DNA from: Odobenus rosmarus divergens
Taxonomy: Eukaryota > Chordata > Mammalia > Carnivora > Odobenidae
NCBI RefSeq assembly: GCF_000321225.1
Contig: NW_004450660.1
Span: forward strand, 1,028,118-1,092,117
Direction of reading: 5' to 3'
DNA length: 64,000 nt
Positions 33,895 to 44,569 of the stretch are shown here, piece by piece. Below the pieces are notes generated by a model. It saw only the letters and a list, made by a program, of their open reading frames with translations, had not been told where the DNA came from and searched no databases. The translations under genes and the position numbers were made by a program. Within the stretch, counting starts at the first letter, position 1. Each line of letters begins with the position of its first letter.

Positions 33895-34194
33895 TGCTCC
33901 TAATAATTTTTGAACAAGGAACTCCATACTTTGGTTTTGTACTAGGCCCCACAAAATACGTAGTTGGTTTAGCCCTCAAGCCTTTGGAAATGCAGCAATG
34001 GAGCTCAGAGAAATAAACATTTGAGTACTGTTCCCCAAAGTGTGTTTCCCAAGTGTGCTAAAAGGTGTGTGGGAGGGAAAACATAGCATCCATGAAATGG
34101 GGCTTCATGGCCAAGTAAACTGAGGAAATACCAGGTTAAGCAAGTTAAATCATTTTTTTAAAGTCTGGAATATCCCAGAATTATTAATATATTA

Positions 34195-34985
34195 ACTATG
34201 GTTATAATACAGAATATCTGGTCTTTGTTCCTGGTCCTGGTACAGAGCTTCAACAACCTTTGGAATTTCCTGAGTTGTAGGGGTATCTTGGTTATACTAA
34301 TGATATAATCTGGAGGTGGGGGTACCCAGCTGGCCTCAGGATGGGGGCTGAATGATCATCAGAAAGACCAAACATGTTTTTAGAGAGTTGGAAATTTCAG
34401 GCACCTGACCTCCGAGGAGGGGAGAGGGGGTTAGAGATTAAGTTTAATCACATGGCCAGTGATTTAATCAATCATGCTTATGTAATGAAACCCCAGTAAC
34501 AGCGGGGAGGGTCTGTAGAGCTTCCTGGTCAGTGAACATGCTAATGTACTAGAAAGATGTCATGCTCAGATTCCACAAGGAGAGGGCATGGAAGTTCTTT
34601 TTGCCCCCGGCAACCCCCCCACCCTCTACCTTACCTAGTGTGTTTCTTCCGTTTGGCTCTTCCTGAGTTGTATCTTCGAGAGTAAAACTATAATCATAAG
34701 CATAGCATACTTAATGAGTTCTGTGAATTGTTCTAGCAAATAATTGAAACTGAAGGGATCGTGGGAACTCCTAAATTTATAGTCAGTCAGAAGTGCAGGT
34801 AGTCCCTGAGATTTGCAGCTGGTGTCTGAAGGGGAAACAGTCTTGAGAAGGACTTTAAATTTTGGGGTCTTCGCTAACTCCGGCTTATTAGCATTGGATT
34901 GGAATCTAACTGTAGGACACACTCAGTTGGTGTCAGAGAATTGGCGTCAGAATAGTTGAGCTGTAGTAGATACTTTGTTGTGTCA
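34195..34985 (+). mobile_element. ERV-L type solo LTR (MLT2-like)
   Basis: CCAGTGATTTAATCAATCAT, GCTTATGTAATGAAACCCCA, GAGAGGGCATGGAAGTTCTT, CTTCCTGAGTTGTATCTTCG, then GAGTTCTGTGAATTGTTCTA and TCGTGGGAACTCCTAAATTT, and a TTGGTGTCAGAGAATTGG end. This order matches an old ERV-L solo LTR. AGTAAA at 34681 may be the decayed poly(A) signal. There is no internal viral gene next to it. Confidence 0.65.
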
Positions 34986-34989
34986 CCCA

Positions 34990-35690
34990 ACCCAGGTTTC
35001 CCCTTCAGCACTGAAGTCCTCATTCTCCCAGCTGAGGGATCAGAACAGCTGGTTGCTGATGTGAGCTGATGGCTCACAGCTCTCTCTCTCCCTGGCAGGA
35101 GAGAGATGAATTGCCCATGGTTAGTTAGTCCCCTTCATCCTTGGCATAGCCTGCATCCAATGACTAGAGAAGCCTGACCCCTCTTGCCCCAGTGCATAAC
35201 AACTCTGAATGGGGATCCCAGCTCCCAAGTTCCCTGTGGCATCATCTACGGCCAGCGTATTGTAGTGAAACTTCTCCTTCTGCCCAGTCTTACTTCTCGC
35301 ACTCCCTTACGGGTGGTGTTTCCAAAGGCACCCCAGGTACACTACCTGCACACAGATCTCCATATCAATCTGTTTCCTGGGGAACTGGATCGAGGATTGA
35401 GCGACTGTGAACCTCTAAAAAGGAAATAAAGTATGCAGCCTTCTACCAAATTTATTTGACAGTGGAACCCTTTTCCTAGAGCATCACATGGCGTGGGAGT
35501 GGTCCTGACTGGCTGGCTTTCAGAAGTGTGGGGCTGGCACTGATTGGTTGGCTTGCAGAAGTACATTCTCCGAGGCACATTGTCCTTGATTGATTAAATG
35601 TGTTGAAATATGATAATCGTGGCTGCGCATTTCTATGGCTACAGAAAAATCGTATTCCCCCCCCCCCGGGACTGTAGAAACTAATTTTTA
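34990..35690. other. Unassigned, possibly repeat
   Basis: CACTACCTGCACACAGATCT and GTTTCCTGGGGAACTGGATC hint at an old LTR, but I cannot assign it. A C-run lies at 35649-35658. Confidence 0.4.
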
Positions 35691-35797
35691 TAACCTCAAG
35701 GAGATACTCTTTTTACCATCATTGAACAGCATAAGAAACCTCAAAAGAGAAGATAAAGTAACTTGTCCAAGGTCGAAAGTAGCAGGGACAAGTCACA
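35690..35797 (+). repeat. Probable MIR fragment
   Basis: AAGAAACCTCAAAAGAGAAG and AAGTAACTTGTCCAAGGTCG resemble the MIR right part. A C-run (35649-35658) lies just upstream and an L1 starts just after. Confidence 0.5.
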
Positions 35798-35799
35798 TT

Positions 35800-36715
35800 T
35801 CCAGATTTTAAAACTTGCTACAAAGCTACAAGTAATCAAGACCAGTATGGTACTGGCCAAGGATAAACATATAGATCAATGTAACAGAATGGAGAGTCCA
35901 AAAACTTACGCTTTACACCTCTGATCAATTGATTTTTGACAGGGTGTCAAAACAATTCATTGGGGCAAAGAATGGTCTTTTCAATAAATGGTGAAACAGC
36001 TGGATAGCCACATGCAAAAGAATGAACTTGCTGTTATACCATACAAAAAATTAATTCAAAATGGATCATAGACCCAAATGTAAAAGCTAAAACTATACAA
36101 TTTTTAAAAGAAAACTTAGGAGGGCACCTAGGTGGCACACTCAGTTGAGCATCCAACTCTTGGTTTCGGCTCATGTCATGATCTCAAGGTCCTGGGATTG
36201 AGCCCTGCATCAGGCTCTGAGCTTAGTGTTGGAGGCTGCTTGAGATTTTCTCTCCCTCTTCCTCTGCCCCTCCCACTCGTGCTCTCTCTCTCTCTCAAAT
36301 AAATAAATAAATAAATAAATAAATAAATCTTTTTAAAAAACAAGAAGAAAACTTAGGAATAAATTTTCGTGGATTTTAGATTAAGCAAAGCCTTCTGAGA
36401 TGTAACACCAGACACATGCAACAAAAGAAAAAAGATTTCACTGGACTAATAAATTGGGTTTCATCCAAACTAATAGCTTTTGTGCTGAAAATGATATCAT
36501 CAAGAAAGTGAAAAGACAACCCAATGGGGGAAAAATACTTGCAAATAATATATTTGATAAGGAACTTGTATCCAGAATGTATAAAGAACTCTTACAATTC
36601 AAGTATTAGGCAAATGACCTCCTTAAAAACATGGACAAAGGTCATGTCTCTAAAGAATATGTACGAATGACTGGTGAGCACATGAAAAGATGCTAAGCAT
36701 CATTAGCCTTCAGGG
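35800..36715 (+). mobile_element. Sense L1 ORF2 remnant
   Basis: Late L1 ORF2: GACCAGTATGGTACTGGCCA, TTCAATAAATGGTGAAACAG, CAAAATGGATCATAGACCCA and, beyond the SINE at 36122-36344, AAATAATATATTTGATAAGG. Order and orientation match an L1 ORF2 running left to right. Non-coding. Confidence 0.85.
36122..36344 (+). mobile_element. CAN-SINE, plus, older type
   Basis: GGGCACCTAGGTGGCACACT to an (AAAT)n tail of about nine units. TSD AAGAAAACTTAGGA at 36108-36121 and 36345-36358. In sense L1. Confidence 0.95.
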
Positions 36716-37059
36716 GAGGATCCAATGAAAGTAGAGGCAAATCCACGTGGGAGAGATTACACTGGGTGAGGCCAAGTTTTGAGAGAAAGAAGGAATTCAA
36801 ACCAAGGACACAGTTGGAGGATTTGCTTTTGGAAAACAGGCAAGATGTTTCTTTAAGACAATGGGAAAGGACAACCCAGTATGCAAACATGTTTGCAGGT
36901 GATGAAAGAAAACCTTATGGACTCCTCTTCCCATGGTTCCTGCCTTCACAATAAATCATGAAGCAAGGTGATCCAAACGAAGTGAATAGTTGAATATTTC
37001 ATTTAGCTCTGAATAATGAAGATTTTTAATGAGTTCAAAAGTTTTAGTGGAATATATAG

Positions 37060-37770
37060 AATTCTTTTTTTTAACCTTCCAATTAAAAAGTTATATAGCC
37101 CCTTTATAGAAAATTTTAAGGCAATTAAAGAAGAAAAAAATACTTGTGGTCTTATGACCCTAATACACCACCATTAGCATTTTGATGAATTTTCTTCTGG
37201 TCTTTTTAATGTGTTAAAAAGAAATCTCAGTGTGCTCAAAGGATACAAGTGATTAGTATCTTGAGGTTTTGGGTTTTGGTTTTTCTTTTCTTATGAGTCT
37301 CCCCACTCCTTCCTTCTGCCCTGCCACCCCACGATGGCATCTAGCCTTAATATAGCAGCCATTTTTAGGGGCTGCATAAACTTGATAAATAAATTTATTA
37401 TGATTAAACAGTAAGTTCCCACCAATTGAACTTCATTACAATTTTCCAACATTATAGTAACTCCAGAAAAAATATTTTTATACCTAGTATGGATTATTTC
37501 TCTAGAATAAATGAACAAATAGAATTGCTTTGTCAGGAACTATAAATAATTTTATACCTGATGATATACAGTGTTGATTCAAGTACACACTTGGGAAACT
37601 GTTTGACCTTCGCAATAATTAAAATGAAAACAAGGTATCATTTTTGACCTACCATCAATTTGGCCTACCACATTAGCCCAAAAATTTAATAAATGAAAAC
37701 ATTTACATTAGTAAGTTGTTACAAAGTTTTTTATAAAGCAATTTGACAGCAAATATCAATGATCATAAAC
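37060..37770 (-). mobile_element. Old antisense L1M-type fragment
   Basis: Diverged sequence of the type CACCACCATTAGCATTTTGA and TTTTCTTCTGGTCTTTTTAA, typical of the 3' region of old L1M elements in antisense. Boundaries are approximate. Confidence 0.5.
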
Positions 37771-37985
37771 ATTTTGACACCCTGGTTGTAACATATTTTA
37801 AGGACATTGCCAAATAAGAGCATATTTTGCAGAGGTATTCAAGATTTCCAATTTTGGAAAGAGGTGGTCTTCTCAAAATTTCAAAAGTCGAAAATAAGGA
37901 AAATGAGCAGCCTTCAGTTGGGTATGACCACCATAAATTTAGCAAACAAGACATTACATTACAAATTCTGTTTTATTTTTTTTAA

Positions 37986-38161
37986 GATTTTATTTATTTA
38001 TTTGACAGAGAGATAGCGAAAGCAAGAACACAAGCAGGGGGAGTGGGAGAGGGAGAAGCAAGCCTCCCGCCAAGCAGGGACCCCAATGCGATGTGGGGTT
38101 CAATCCCAGGACCCCGGGGTCATGACCTGAGCTGAAGGCAGATGCTTAATGACTGAGCCCC
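37986..38161 (-). mobile_element. CAN-SINE, minus, 5' truncated
   Basis: Stops at AATGACTGAGCCC, so the last ~12 bases of the head are missing. TSD ACAAATTCTGTTTTA at 37971-37985 and 38162-38176 shows it was inserted in this form. Confidence 0.95.
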
Positions 38162-38176
38162 ACAAATTCTGTTTTA

Positions 38177-38620
38177 ATTACTCATCAGAAACAATTAAAA
38201 CAAGTAAGAAACATATTCTCATCAAATATACAACTTGAACAAATAGGTGAAATTTCTGTAACTTCAAATTTTGTAACAAATGCAGATTTTATTTATTGAT
38301 TAAAAAAATGAAAAGATGGGTAGATTCCATTTGTACTCTTGCCCCAGTCTCTGCAGATGTCAGGGATAGGCCTGTGAGGGCAGAGAGGGTGTATTGAAGG
38401 AAGATGTTAACCAGCGGTTCAACATTTCAGTGGGGGAGGATCTGTTTTTTTAATTTTACTAAGCTCTATTTTTGTATTTTTCATTTCTAAATCAAATATA
38501 ACAATATTCAAGGAACACAGACCTTGAATATATTTACAAAAATATAAATTAGTAGAAATTTTAAAAATAAAACATATTTTTATGTATTTTATACAAAGTT
38601 ATTTTATGTATTTTATGTAT
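38177..38620. other. No gene recognised
   Basis: AT-rich, with TATTTTATGTATTTTA repeats near 38580-38625. Confidence 0.55.
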
Positions 38621-38621
38621 G

Positions 38622-38990
38622 AAAATGATGGTTTGTTTTATGTGTCAGCTTGGCTAGGCTATACTACTCAGTTATTCAATCACACTAATCCAGGTGCTGC
38701 TCTGGATGTATTTTTGTGGATGTAATTAACACTTACGATCCGTTCACTTTAAGTAGAGATTACCTCCCACAATGTGAGTGGGTCTCATCCAATTAGTTGG
38801 AAGGCTTTCAGAGTAAAAGCTAAGGTTTCCCTGACAAGAAAAAAATCTGCCTCAAGAACACAGCATCAGTTTCTGCCCACGAGCTTCCAGCCTTGCTGGT
38901 CTGGCCTATAGATTTCATACTTACCAGCCTCAACAATCACCCAATCCAATTCATTGAAATAAGTCTCTCTCTCTAATCCTAACTAATACA
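38622..38990 (-). mobile_element. LTR-like ancient repeat, antisense
   Basis: TTTTATGTGTCAGCTTGGCT at the start, CAATGTGAGTGGGTCTCATC in the middle and a closing CTAACTAATACA. A widespread mammalian repeat with this layout exists, but I cannot give its family name with confidence, and the strand is tentative. Confidence 0.45.
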
Positions 38991-38994
38991 TTGT

Positions 38995-40103
38995 GTTTTA
39001 AAAGTAAGATATTTTCCTTCTAAAATATTCAAGATTTTAAAAAATAAAATGTCCAATATACCTCATAATTCATTAATATAAAAATTAAAACTCTAAGTAT
39101 TTAAATAAAATTGTACTTCAGTTTTTGAAAGTTTATTTAAATTCCAGCACTCAATGTCCATCCAATTGCCCTGTAAAGAATCGTTATGCTTCATTCCGAT
39201 CTACTGTGTCGGTTAGGGCCAGTTAGGAAAAGAGAAATCACACCAGTGTATTTAACAGCAAATATTTAAGGAATTGGTCAAACCGGTATCAGAGAACTTA
39301 AACACTGAAAAGGGGTCAGAAAGGTAACATTGAAAATAGTATCGGTAGAAGATACCATGCCAAGGGATGGGAGAAGGAAGAAGAAACTAGAAGTTTGGAG
39401 GAGGTCAGTGCAGAACTGAGGTGGAGACTTTTGGACAGGGAGAGCTTCCTGGCTAGTGGATTCCGTGATTCTGGTTGTGGGACCACCACAAAAAGCTGGA
39501 CACAAACCAGGTATTGCTGCTGAGCTGACAGGGACACCCAGTAAACAGGAAGGAAGAGCAAGCCCCCCGTCTCCGGCCTTGCAGACCCCCCCCATAGCGT
39601 TCCCTATTGGCAGAAAATAGAAGTGTAGTTTGCAGAGATCCAGTAACCGCCTCAGAGCAAGATACAGAAGGTGGTTTAGTATGTGAGAGACATACTAAAG
39701 TTTGTCGCTTCCTCCCAAGCCACGAGTTGGAACACAAGGAAGAACAAGAATGCTTGGCACTACTGGGAAATACTTCACTGTGAAAGAATCTGTTGCTTTC
39801 CTGCTTTCTGAGAAGAATTGGACAAGTTAACAAATTTGTCTTTTTCTAACCTAAGCACTTCTGCTTCTCAAATCTGCCCTGAACTCCAAAAGGGCGTTGG
39901 CCTCCACTACTGGTAGTGGAACAACCCGCACATTTTCATGGTATTTTGACACAGTTGCCTTTTGTTTGGAGGACACAGGGCAAGCTGTGTGAAGAAGGAT
40001 TCCCCTGGGGTGCGAACAGGAGCAGATGTTTAGGGTTACAGGTTGTGCTGTGCCAGGGCTGATGGTAGGATCCCAAGTGGCAGACATGCTCTCTGATATT
40101 TGG

Positions 40104-40138
<35 letters not shown>

Positions 40139-41142
40139 TGTTTCGCAGGGTTGGTGGTGAGCAGGGCAAGTAGAGAGCCTCAGGTCCAAAGCCTAAGTCC
40201 TTCTTTTCTGGATCTAAGAGTACTACTGCTCAAGGGTACGCTGTCAGTGTGGGGGAATTAACGCCTCATAGGGAGAAATTTCGACCACTAAAAGATGGGA
40301 ACCTATGGATAAATCCTTCCCTTTTCCCCCCTTCCTTTCCCAAGATGATGCTGAGATACCATTTATGTGGTTTCTCAGGGGCACAATCTCATGGTTTTGA
40401 GTTATCAGTTATTGGTGGCCAGCTTCCTAGATCCTCTTCATGTTGGTTCTTGGTCTTTCCCCGCCTCACTGTCTTTGAGTCTCACTCCTGCTCCCTGGGA
40501 CTGAATTCCCTGGTGGAGCCCCCACACGTAAACCTGTGGCTTCAGGCTCTTTTTTTCTGGGAACCTTGGCTAGGACACTGTCAGTACTCCTAGCATAGAG
40601 TCGTGATTGGGGAGTATTTGTATTCCGGTGAAGAAGAGTGGGAGAAGTTCTCTCAAGGAGCGCCGGGTCTAAGGTAAGGCATTCACTCCCAGGGGAGCCC
40701 CGCGCAGGCTGGCCTCAACAAGAAGGGTCCCCTCTTTGTGCCCCAGGAGCTCCTCTTCCTCACATTCGCCTGGGCTTGCTGGTGGAGGGTAGAGCAGATC
40801 CATCTGTCACTCCTGCATTTGGAGTTGCAGTCCATTGGGTGTAGCTAGAAGAAACCAATACAGCAGAAGCTCTTTTAGCAGCTGGGCAGTGTCCAGGATC
40901 TCCAAGATAGTGAGGTTTGACTAAGTTGTGTTGAAGTATGTGGAACTTGCACGGTTACTGACGTTTTTCTCAATGCTTTTGTATAAGTAGATGAACAAGG
41001 TTGCCATTGTTTTCCAGCAAAAAATGATTTTCCTATCACTAAATTTCAAATGCAGAAAACCAAATTAGTCATTCTCAGTGTGTGGCTCGCCGTCACTCTT
41101 GGTTCTGGGAGAAGTCTTGCAGACACGAATGCTTAGCCTTCT
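38995..41142. other. Unassigned, repeat-poor stretch
   Basis: Holds a (GT)n tract and the longest ORF of the window (39453-39833 minus, 126 codons), which overlaps other antisense ORFs and shows no domain. GAACCTTGGCTAGGACACTG at 40561 resembles the end of an old LTR; family not assigned. Confidence 0.45.
40106..40135. repeat. (GT)n microsatellite
   Basis: About 15 GT units. ORFs giving THTHTH peptides across it are artefacts. Confidence 0.97.
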
Positions 41143-41156
41143 TTTAAATGTCATTT

Positions 41157-41362
41157 CATTTTATTATTTTGTTCCTTTTCAAGTTTTTATGTAAATTCTA
41201 CTTGTTAACATATAGTGTAATATTGGTTCCAGAACACTTACATAGAACACCCAGTGCTCATCACAACAAGTGTCCTCCTTAATGCCCATCCCCCATCTAG
41301 CCCGTCCCCGGCCCACCTTCCCTCTAGCAACCCTCAGTTCGTTCCCTATAGTCAAGAGTCTC
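41157..41362 (-). mobile_element. Short L1 3'-end insertion
   Basis: A 206-bp fragment of caniform L1 3' UTR, recognisable by ACACCCAGTGCTCATCAC and CTAGCAACCCTCAGTTCG on the plus strand. A 14-bp TSD, TTTAAATGTCATTT, lies at 41143-41156 and 41363-41376. It is strongly 5'-truncated and carries no coding sequence. Confidence 0.85.
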
Positions 41363-41413
41363 TTTAAATGTCATTTTAAAAACACTTTTTGATTTACCAG
41401 TTAATTTCCTTTA

Positions 41414-41587
41414 GGGGCAGCTGGGTGGCTCAGTGGGTTAAGCGTTGGACTCATGACTTCAGCTCAGGTCATGATCTCATGGGTCGTGAGATCAAGCCCC
41501 ACATGGGGCTCTGTGCTTAGTGGGGAAGCTGCTGGAGATTTTCTCCCTTCTGCCCCTCCCACCACTCACTCTTAAAAAAAAAAAAAG
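41414..41587 (+). mobile_element. CAN-SINE, plus, older type
   Basis: GGGGCAGCTGGGTGGCTCAG, ends in A13. TSD TAATTTCCTTTA (41402-41413) and TAATTTCTTTTA (41588-41599). Confidence 0.94.
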
Positions 41588-41642
41588 TAATTTCTTTTAA
41601 TTATAGGAAATTTAGGAATTTTAGTAAAATAGAAAAATATCC

Positions 41643-41832
41643 GGGATCCCTCGGTGGCTCAGTTGGTTAAGCGTCTGCCTTCGGCTCAGGTCGTGATCCC
41701 AGGGTCCTGGGATAGAATCCTGCATCAGGCTCCCTGCTTAGTGAGGAGCCTGCCTCTCCCTCTGCCTGCCACTTGCTCTGCTTGTGCGTTCTCTCTCTCT
41801 CTGACAAATAAATAAATAAAATCTCAAAAAAA
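41643..41832 (+). mobile_element. CAN-SINE, plus
   Basis: GGGATCCCTCGGTGGCTCAG to AAATAAAATCTCAAAAAAA. Flanks GAAAAATATCC and GAAACTATCC suggest the TSD. Confidence 0.94.
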
Positions 41833-42164
41833 GGAAACTATCCATAACTGTACACCTAAACGGTACCATTGTTAACATTTTGACAAATGTTCTAGACCTT
41901 TCTCTATGCATTTTATGTTTTAGGATATATTGTGAATATACTTTTAAATTTTCTATCATGCTTTTTTACTCAAGGTTATACCATGATCATTTTGCAATGT
42001 CATTAAAAACTTTTTGTAAAATGGTTAGTTGGGAATAGCAACTTGATTTCAGTGACAAAAGTAATACATGTTTATTGCAAAAAATGTTGCTAGTATAGGA
42101 AGATAAGGAATAAAATAAAAATCACCTGTAATTACATGTCCTAAATATGTACCACTAACATGCT

Positions 42165-42665
42165 AGTACATCCTTGGGGTGGGTTGTATGCAAAAATTGC
42201 CACAATTATCCCTCTTCCTATATCCACATCCCATTGCAAAATGGCTTGGCAGCTCCTTAAATCAAGAGGTAGAATCTGTTTTCCCTGCCCTTGAATATGA
42301 GGTGGTCCTGTGATTTACTTTGGCCAAAAAAAGTGTAGCAGAACTAACATGCCAGTTCTCAGCTCAGGATTCACTCTTGATTTCAGAACCCTGGGAAGCA
42401 CTATCATCAACCTCAGGATAGTTTCCTTGGAATGAGAGACCAGGAAGAGCAGAGATGAACTGTCACAGCTGGGACTATCCTAAACCAGCTAGGACCAGCC
42501 AATAGGCTGCTGACCACAGATGCATGATGAAGCTCAAGGCCAGAAGAACTGCCCAAATGAACCCAGCCCAAATTTGTTGCCCTGCAAAATAATGAACTAA
42601 AGAAATGGTTGTTTTAAGCTACTAAGTTTTAGAATGGTTTGTTATGCAGCAAAAGTTAATAATAC
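42165..42665 (+). mobile_element. MLT1-like LTR
   Basis: TTGAATATGAGGTGGTCCTG, AAGAACTGCCCAAATGAACC, AAATGGTTGTTTTAAGCTAC and TTTGTTATGCAGCAAAAGTT, in the usual order. Inserted in the antisense L1M block. Confidence 0.65.
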
Positions 42666-42770
42666 GATCTTTCCAGACTTCTTTTCTATGCTTCACACAG
42701 ACTTTTTTAAAAAAACTGAACTAAGATTTTACTCTATGCACTATTTTGTAATCTGCTTTATTTTCAGCAT

Positions 42771-42836
42771 AATATAATATATACAGCATATATATATATT
42801 ATATATATAGCATGATATATGATATATACAAACTAT
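42771..42836. repeat. AT-rich tract
   Basis: Imperfect TA/ATAT repeats with ATATGATATATAC variants, inside an old L1M. Confidence 0.85.
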
Positions 42837-42949
42837 ATAGGCACCCAATGCTATGTTCATCTTAATATTATGATATATCAGTATCAGAATTTATTTCAGT
42901 AATTCCCTAGCGGTGAACACTTATTTTTCTACTTTGAAAAAGCCCTCAG

Positions 42950-43122
42950 GGCACCTGGGTGGTTCAGTCAGTTAAGCATATGCCTTTGGCTCAGGTCATG
43001 ACCTTGGGGTCCTGGGATGGACTCCCACATAGGGCTCCCTGCTCCGCAGGGAGTCTTCCTCTCCTTTTCCTCATGCTCTGCCTCTCTCTCTTCTCTCAAA
43101 TAAATAAAATATTTTTTTTTTA
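42950..43122 (+). mobile_element. CAN-SINE, plus (first of shared-site pair)
   Basis: GGCACCTGGGTGGTTCAGTC to AAATAAATAAAATATTTT. AAAAGCCCTCAG lies at 42938-42949 and 43123-43134. Confidence 0.95.
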
Positions 43123-43134
43123 AAAAGCCCTCAG

Positions 43135-43342
43135 GGGCCCCCGGGTGGCTCGGTCGTTAAGCGTCTGCCTTTGGCTCAGGTCATGATCCCAGGGTCCTGG
43201 GATCGAGCCCCGCATCGGGCTCCCTGCTTGGCAGGAAGGCCGCTTCTCCCTCTCCCACTCCCCCTGCTTGTGTTCCCTCTCTCGCTGTGTCTCTCTCTGT
43301 CAAATAAATAAAATCCTTAAAAGAAAAATAAAAAAAAATTTA
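43135..43342 (+). mobile_element. CAN-SINE, plus (second of shared-site pair)
   Basis: GGGCCCCCGGGTGGCTCGGT to an A-rich tail. AAAAGCCCTCAG flanks it at 43123-43134 and 43343-43354, sharing the middle repeat with the previous copy. Confidence 0.95.
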
Positions 43343-43427
43343 AAAAGCCCTCAGTAACATCCTGTAGTTGTATTTTTGCAAATTTGTACTACTATTTCCT
43401 TGGATTAATTTTTTTAGAAATATTATT

Positions 43428-43541
43428 ATTATTTTAAAAGATTTTATTTTTAAGCAATCTCTACACCCAACGTAGGGCTCGAACTCACAACCCTGAGGTC
43501 AAGAGTCGTGCACTCTATGGACTGAGCCATTCAGGCGCCCC
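43428..43541 (-). mobile_element. Short tRNA-Lys SINE, minus
   Basis: TTTTAAGCAATCTCTACACC to GCCATTCAGGCGCCCC. TSD TAGAAATATTATT at 43415-43427 and 43542-43554. Confidence 0.92.
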
Positions 43542-43640
43542 TAGAAATATTATTGTGGGGTCAGAGACCATGTATATATTTAAGGATATTAACACATGTT
43601 GCTAAACTGCCCTCTAGAAAGGTGACACCGCATTGCCGAT

Positions 43641-44320
43641 TCTGTTCTTTATTGTCTCCATTATGGATTTCAGTTCTGCTGTTTAAGAGTCATCTCACCC
43701 CCTCCCTTTTCTTTTCATTCCATTGTCTTTCCATCTTAATCCACCCTATGCTTTTCCGAATCTGTTTCGAAGAGGTCAGTTACTTTGCATTCTTTTGAGG
43801 AGGTAAGAGTTCCCAAACTTTTTTGTTTTCCTCTCTGATTCCTGTGGATTATCTTCATCTGAGGATGATGCCCCTTCTTTTGTTTGGCTATTTTTCCATG
43901 GGTTTTATTTTATTATTTGTTGATTTTTCTCAATATCCTCTGGGGAAACAAGATTCATCCAGAGATCTCACTTGGTGTGTCTTTTGCCCTCATGTTGTTC
44001 TCTCTTCGCTTAGGGGATGGTGGGGTCCTCGAGTCAGACCTACAGAGAATGGCTGGCGGAAACACGCTGCTCTGGCCCAGTTCAAGGAGTCTTCCTCCAA
44101 ATATCTCTGCTAGAAGGCGGCAGGATCTTCTGTTTGTTGGCCCTCACACCCTCTGAACAGATGTGTTTCTTCAAAGATTATCATCTCAAGCACACACTTC
44201 TCAAAGGCTCCTGCTCTCTCTCTGCCCTCACCTCTAGGACTCTCTTTGAGGGGCAGTCACATCACAGCTTAGTTGAGCTTTGTGTCAAGTGGATCTCTAA
44301 TTACTAATTAGATCATCATA
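43641..44320. other. No gene recognised
   Basis: Several overlapping short plus-strand ORFs in different frames (43553-44307); none shows a domain. Confidence 0.5.
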
Positions 44321-44336
44321 TAAACACATTTGCATT

Positions 44337-44554
44337 GGGTTGCCCGGGTGGCTCAGTCACCGAAGTGTCGGACTATTGGTTCCAGCTAGGGTCATGATCT
44401 TAGGGTTGTGGGATCCAGCCCCATGTTGGGCCCTGCGCTGGGCATGTAGCCTGCTTGGGATTCTCCCTCCCCCTCTCCCTATGCCCCCGCCTACGCCCCC
44501 CACCCACACACACACTCTCTCTCTCTCAAAATGAAGTAAAAAAATAAAATAAAG
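44337..44554 (+). mobile_element. CAN-SINE, plus, older type
   Basis: GGGTTGCCCGGGTGGCTCAG to an A-rich tail. TSD ACATTTGCATT at 44326-44336 and 44555-44565. Confidence 0.95.
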
Positions 44555-44569
44555 ACATTTGCATTAAAA

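Larger units (their letters stand above)
41600..43640 (-). mobile_element. Old antisense L1M block with many insertions
   Basis: Pieces at 41600-41642, 41833-42160, 42690-42948 and 43355-43640 read as one antisense L1M 3' end: ACCATTGTTAACATTTTGAC, ATGATCATTTTGCAATGTCA, and late TTGCTAAACTGCCCTCTAGA. SINEs, an MLT1-like LTR and an AT tract separate them. Confidence 0.6.

Noticed and set aside
34195..34985. Possible provirus
   Set aside because: Only one LTR is present, with no gag, pol or env trace beside it; a solo LTR.
39453..39833. 126-codon minus ORF, the longest in the window
   Set aside because: Overlaps two other minus ORFs in different frames, shows no domain, and has no splice or promoter context.
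39851..40189. Minus ORF with a histidine-threonine repeat
   Set aside because: The repeat is the (GT)n microsatellite at 40106-40135 read in antisense.
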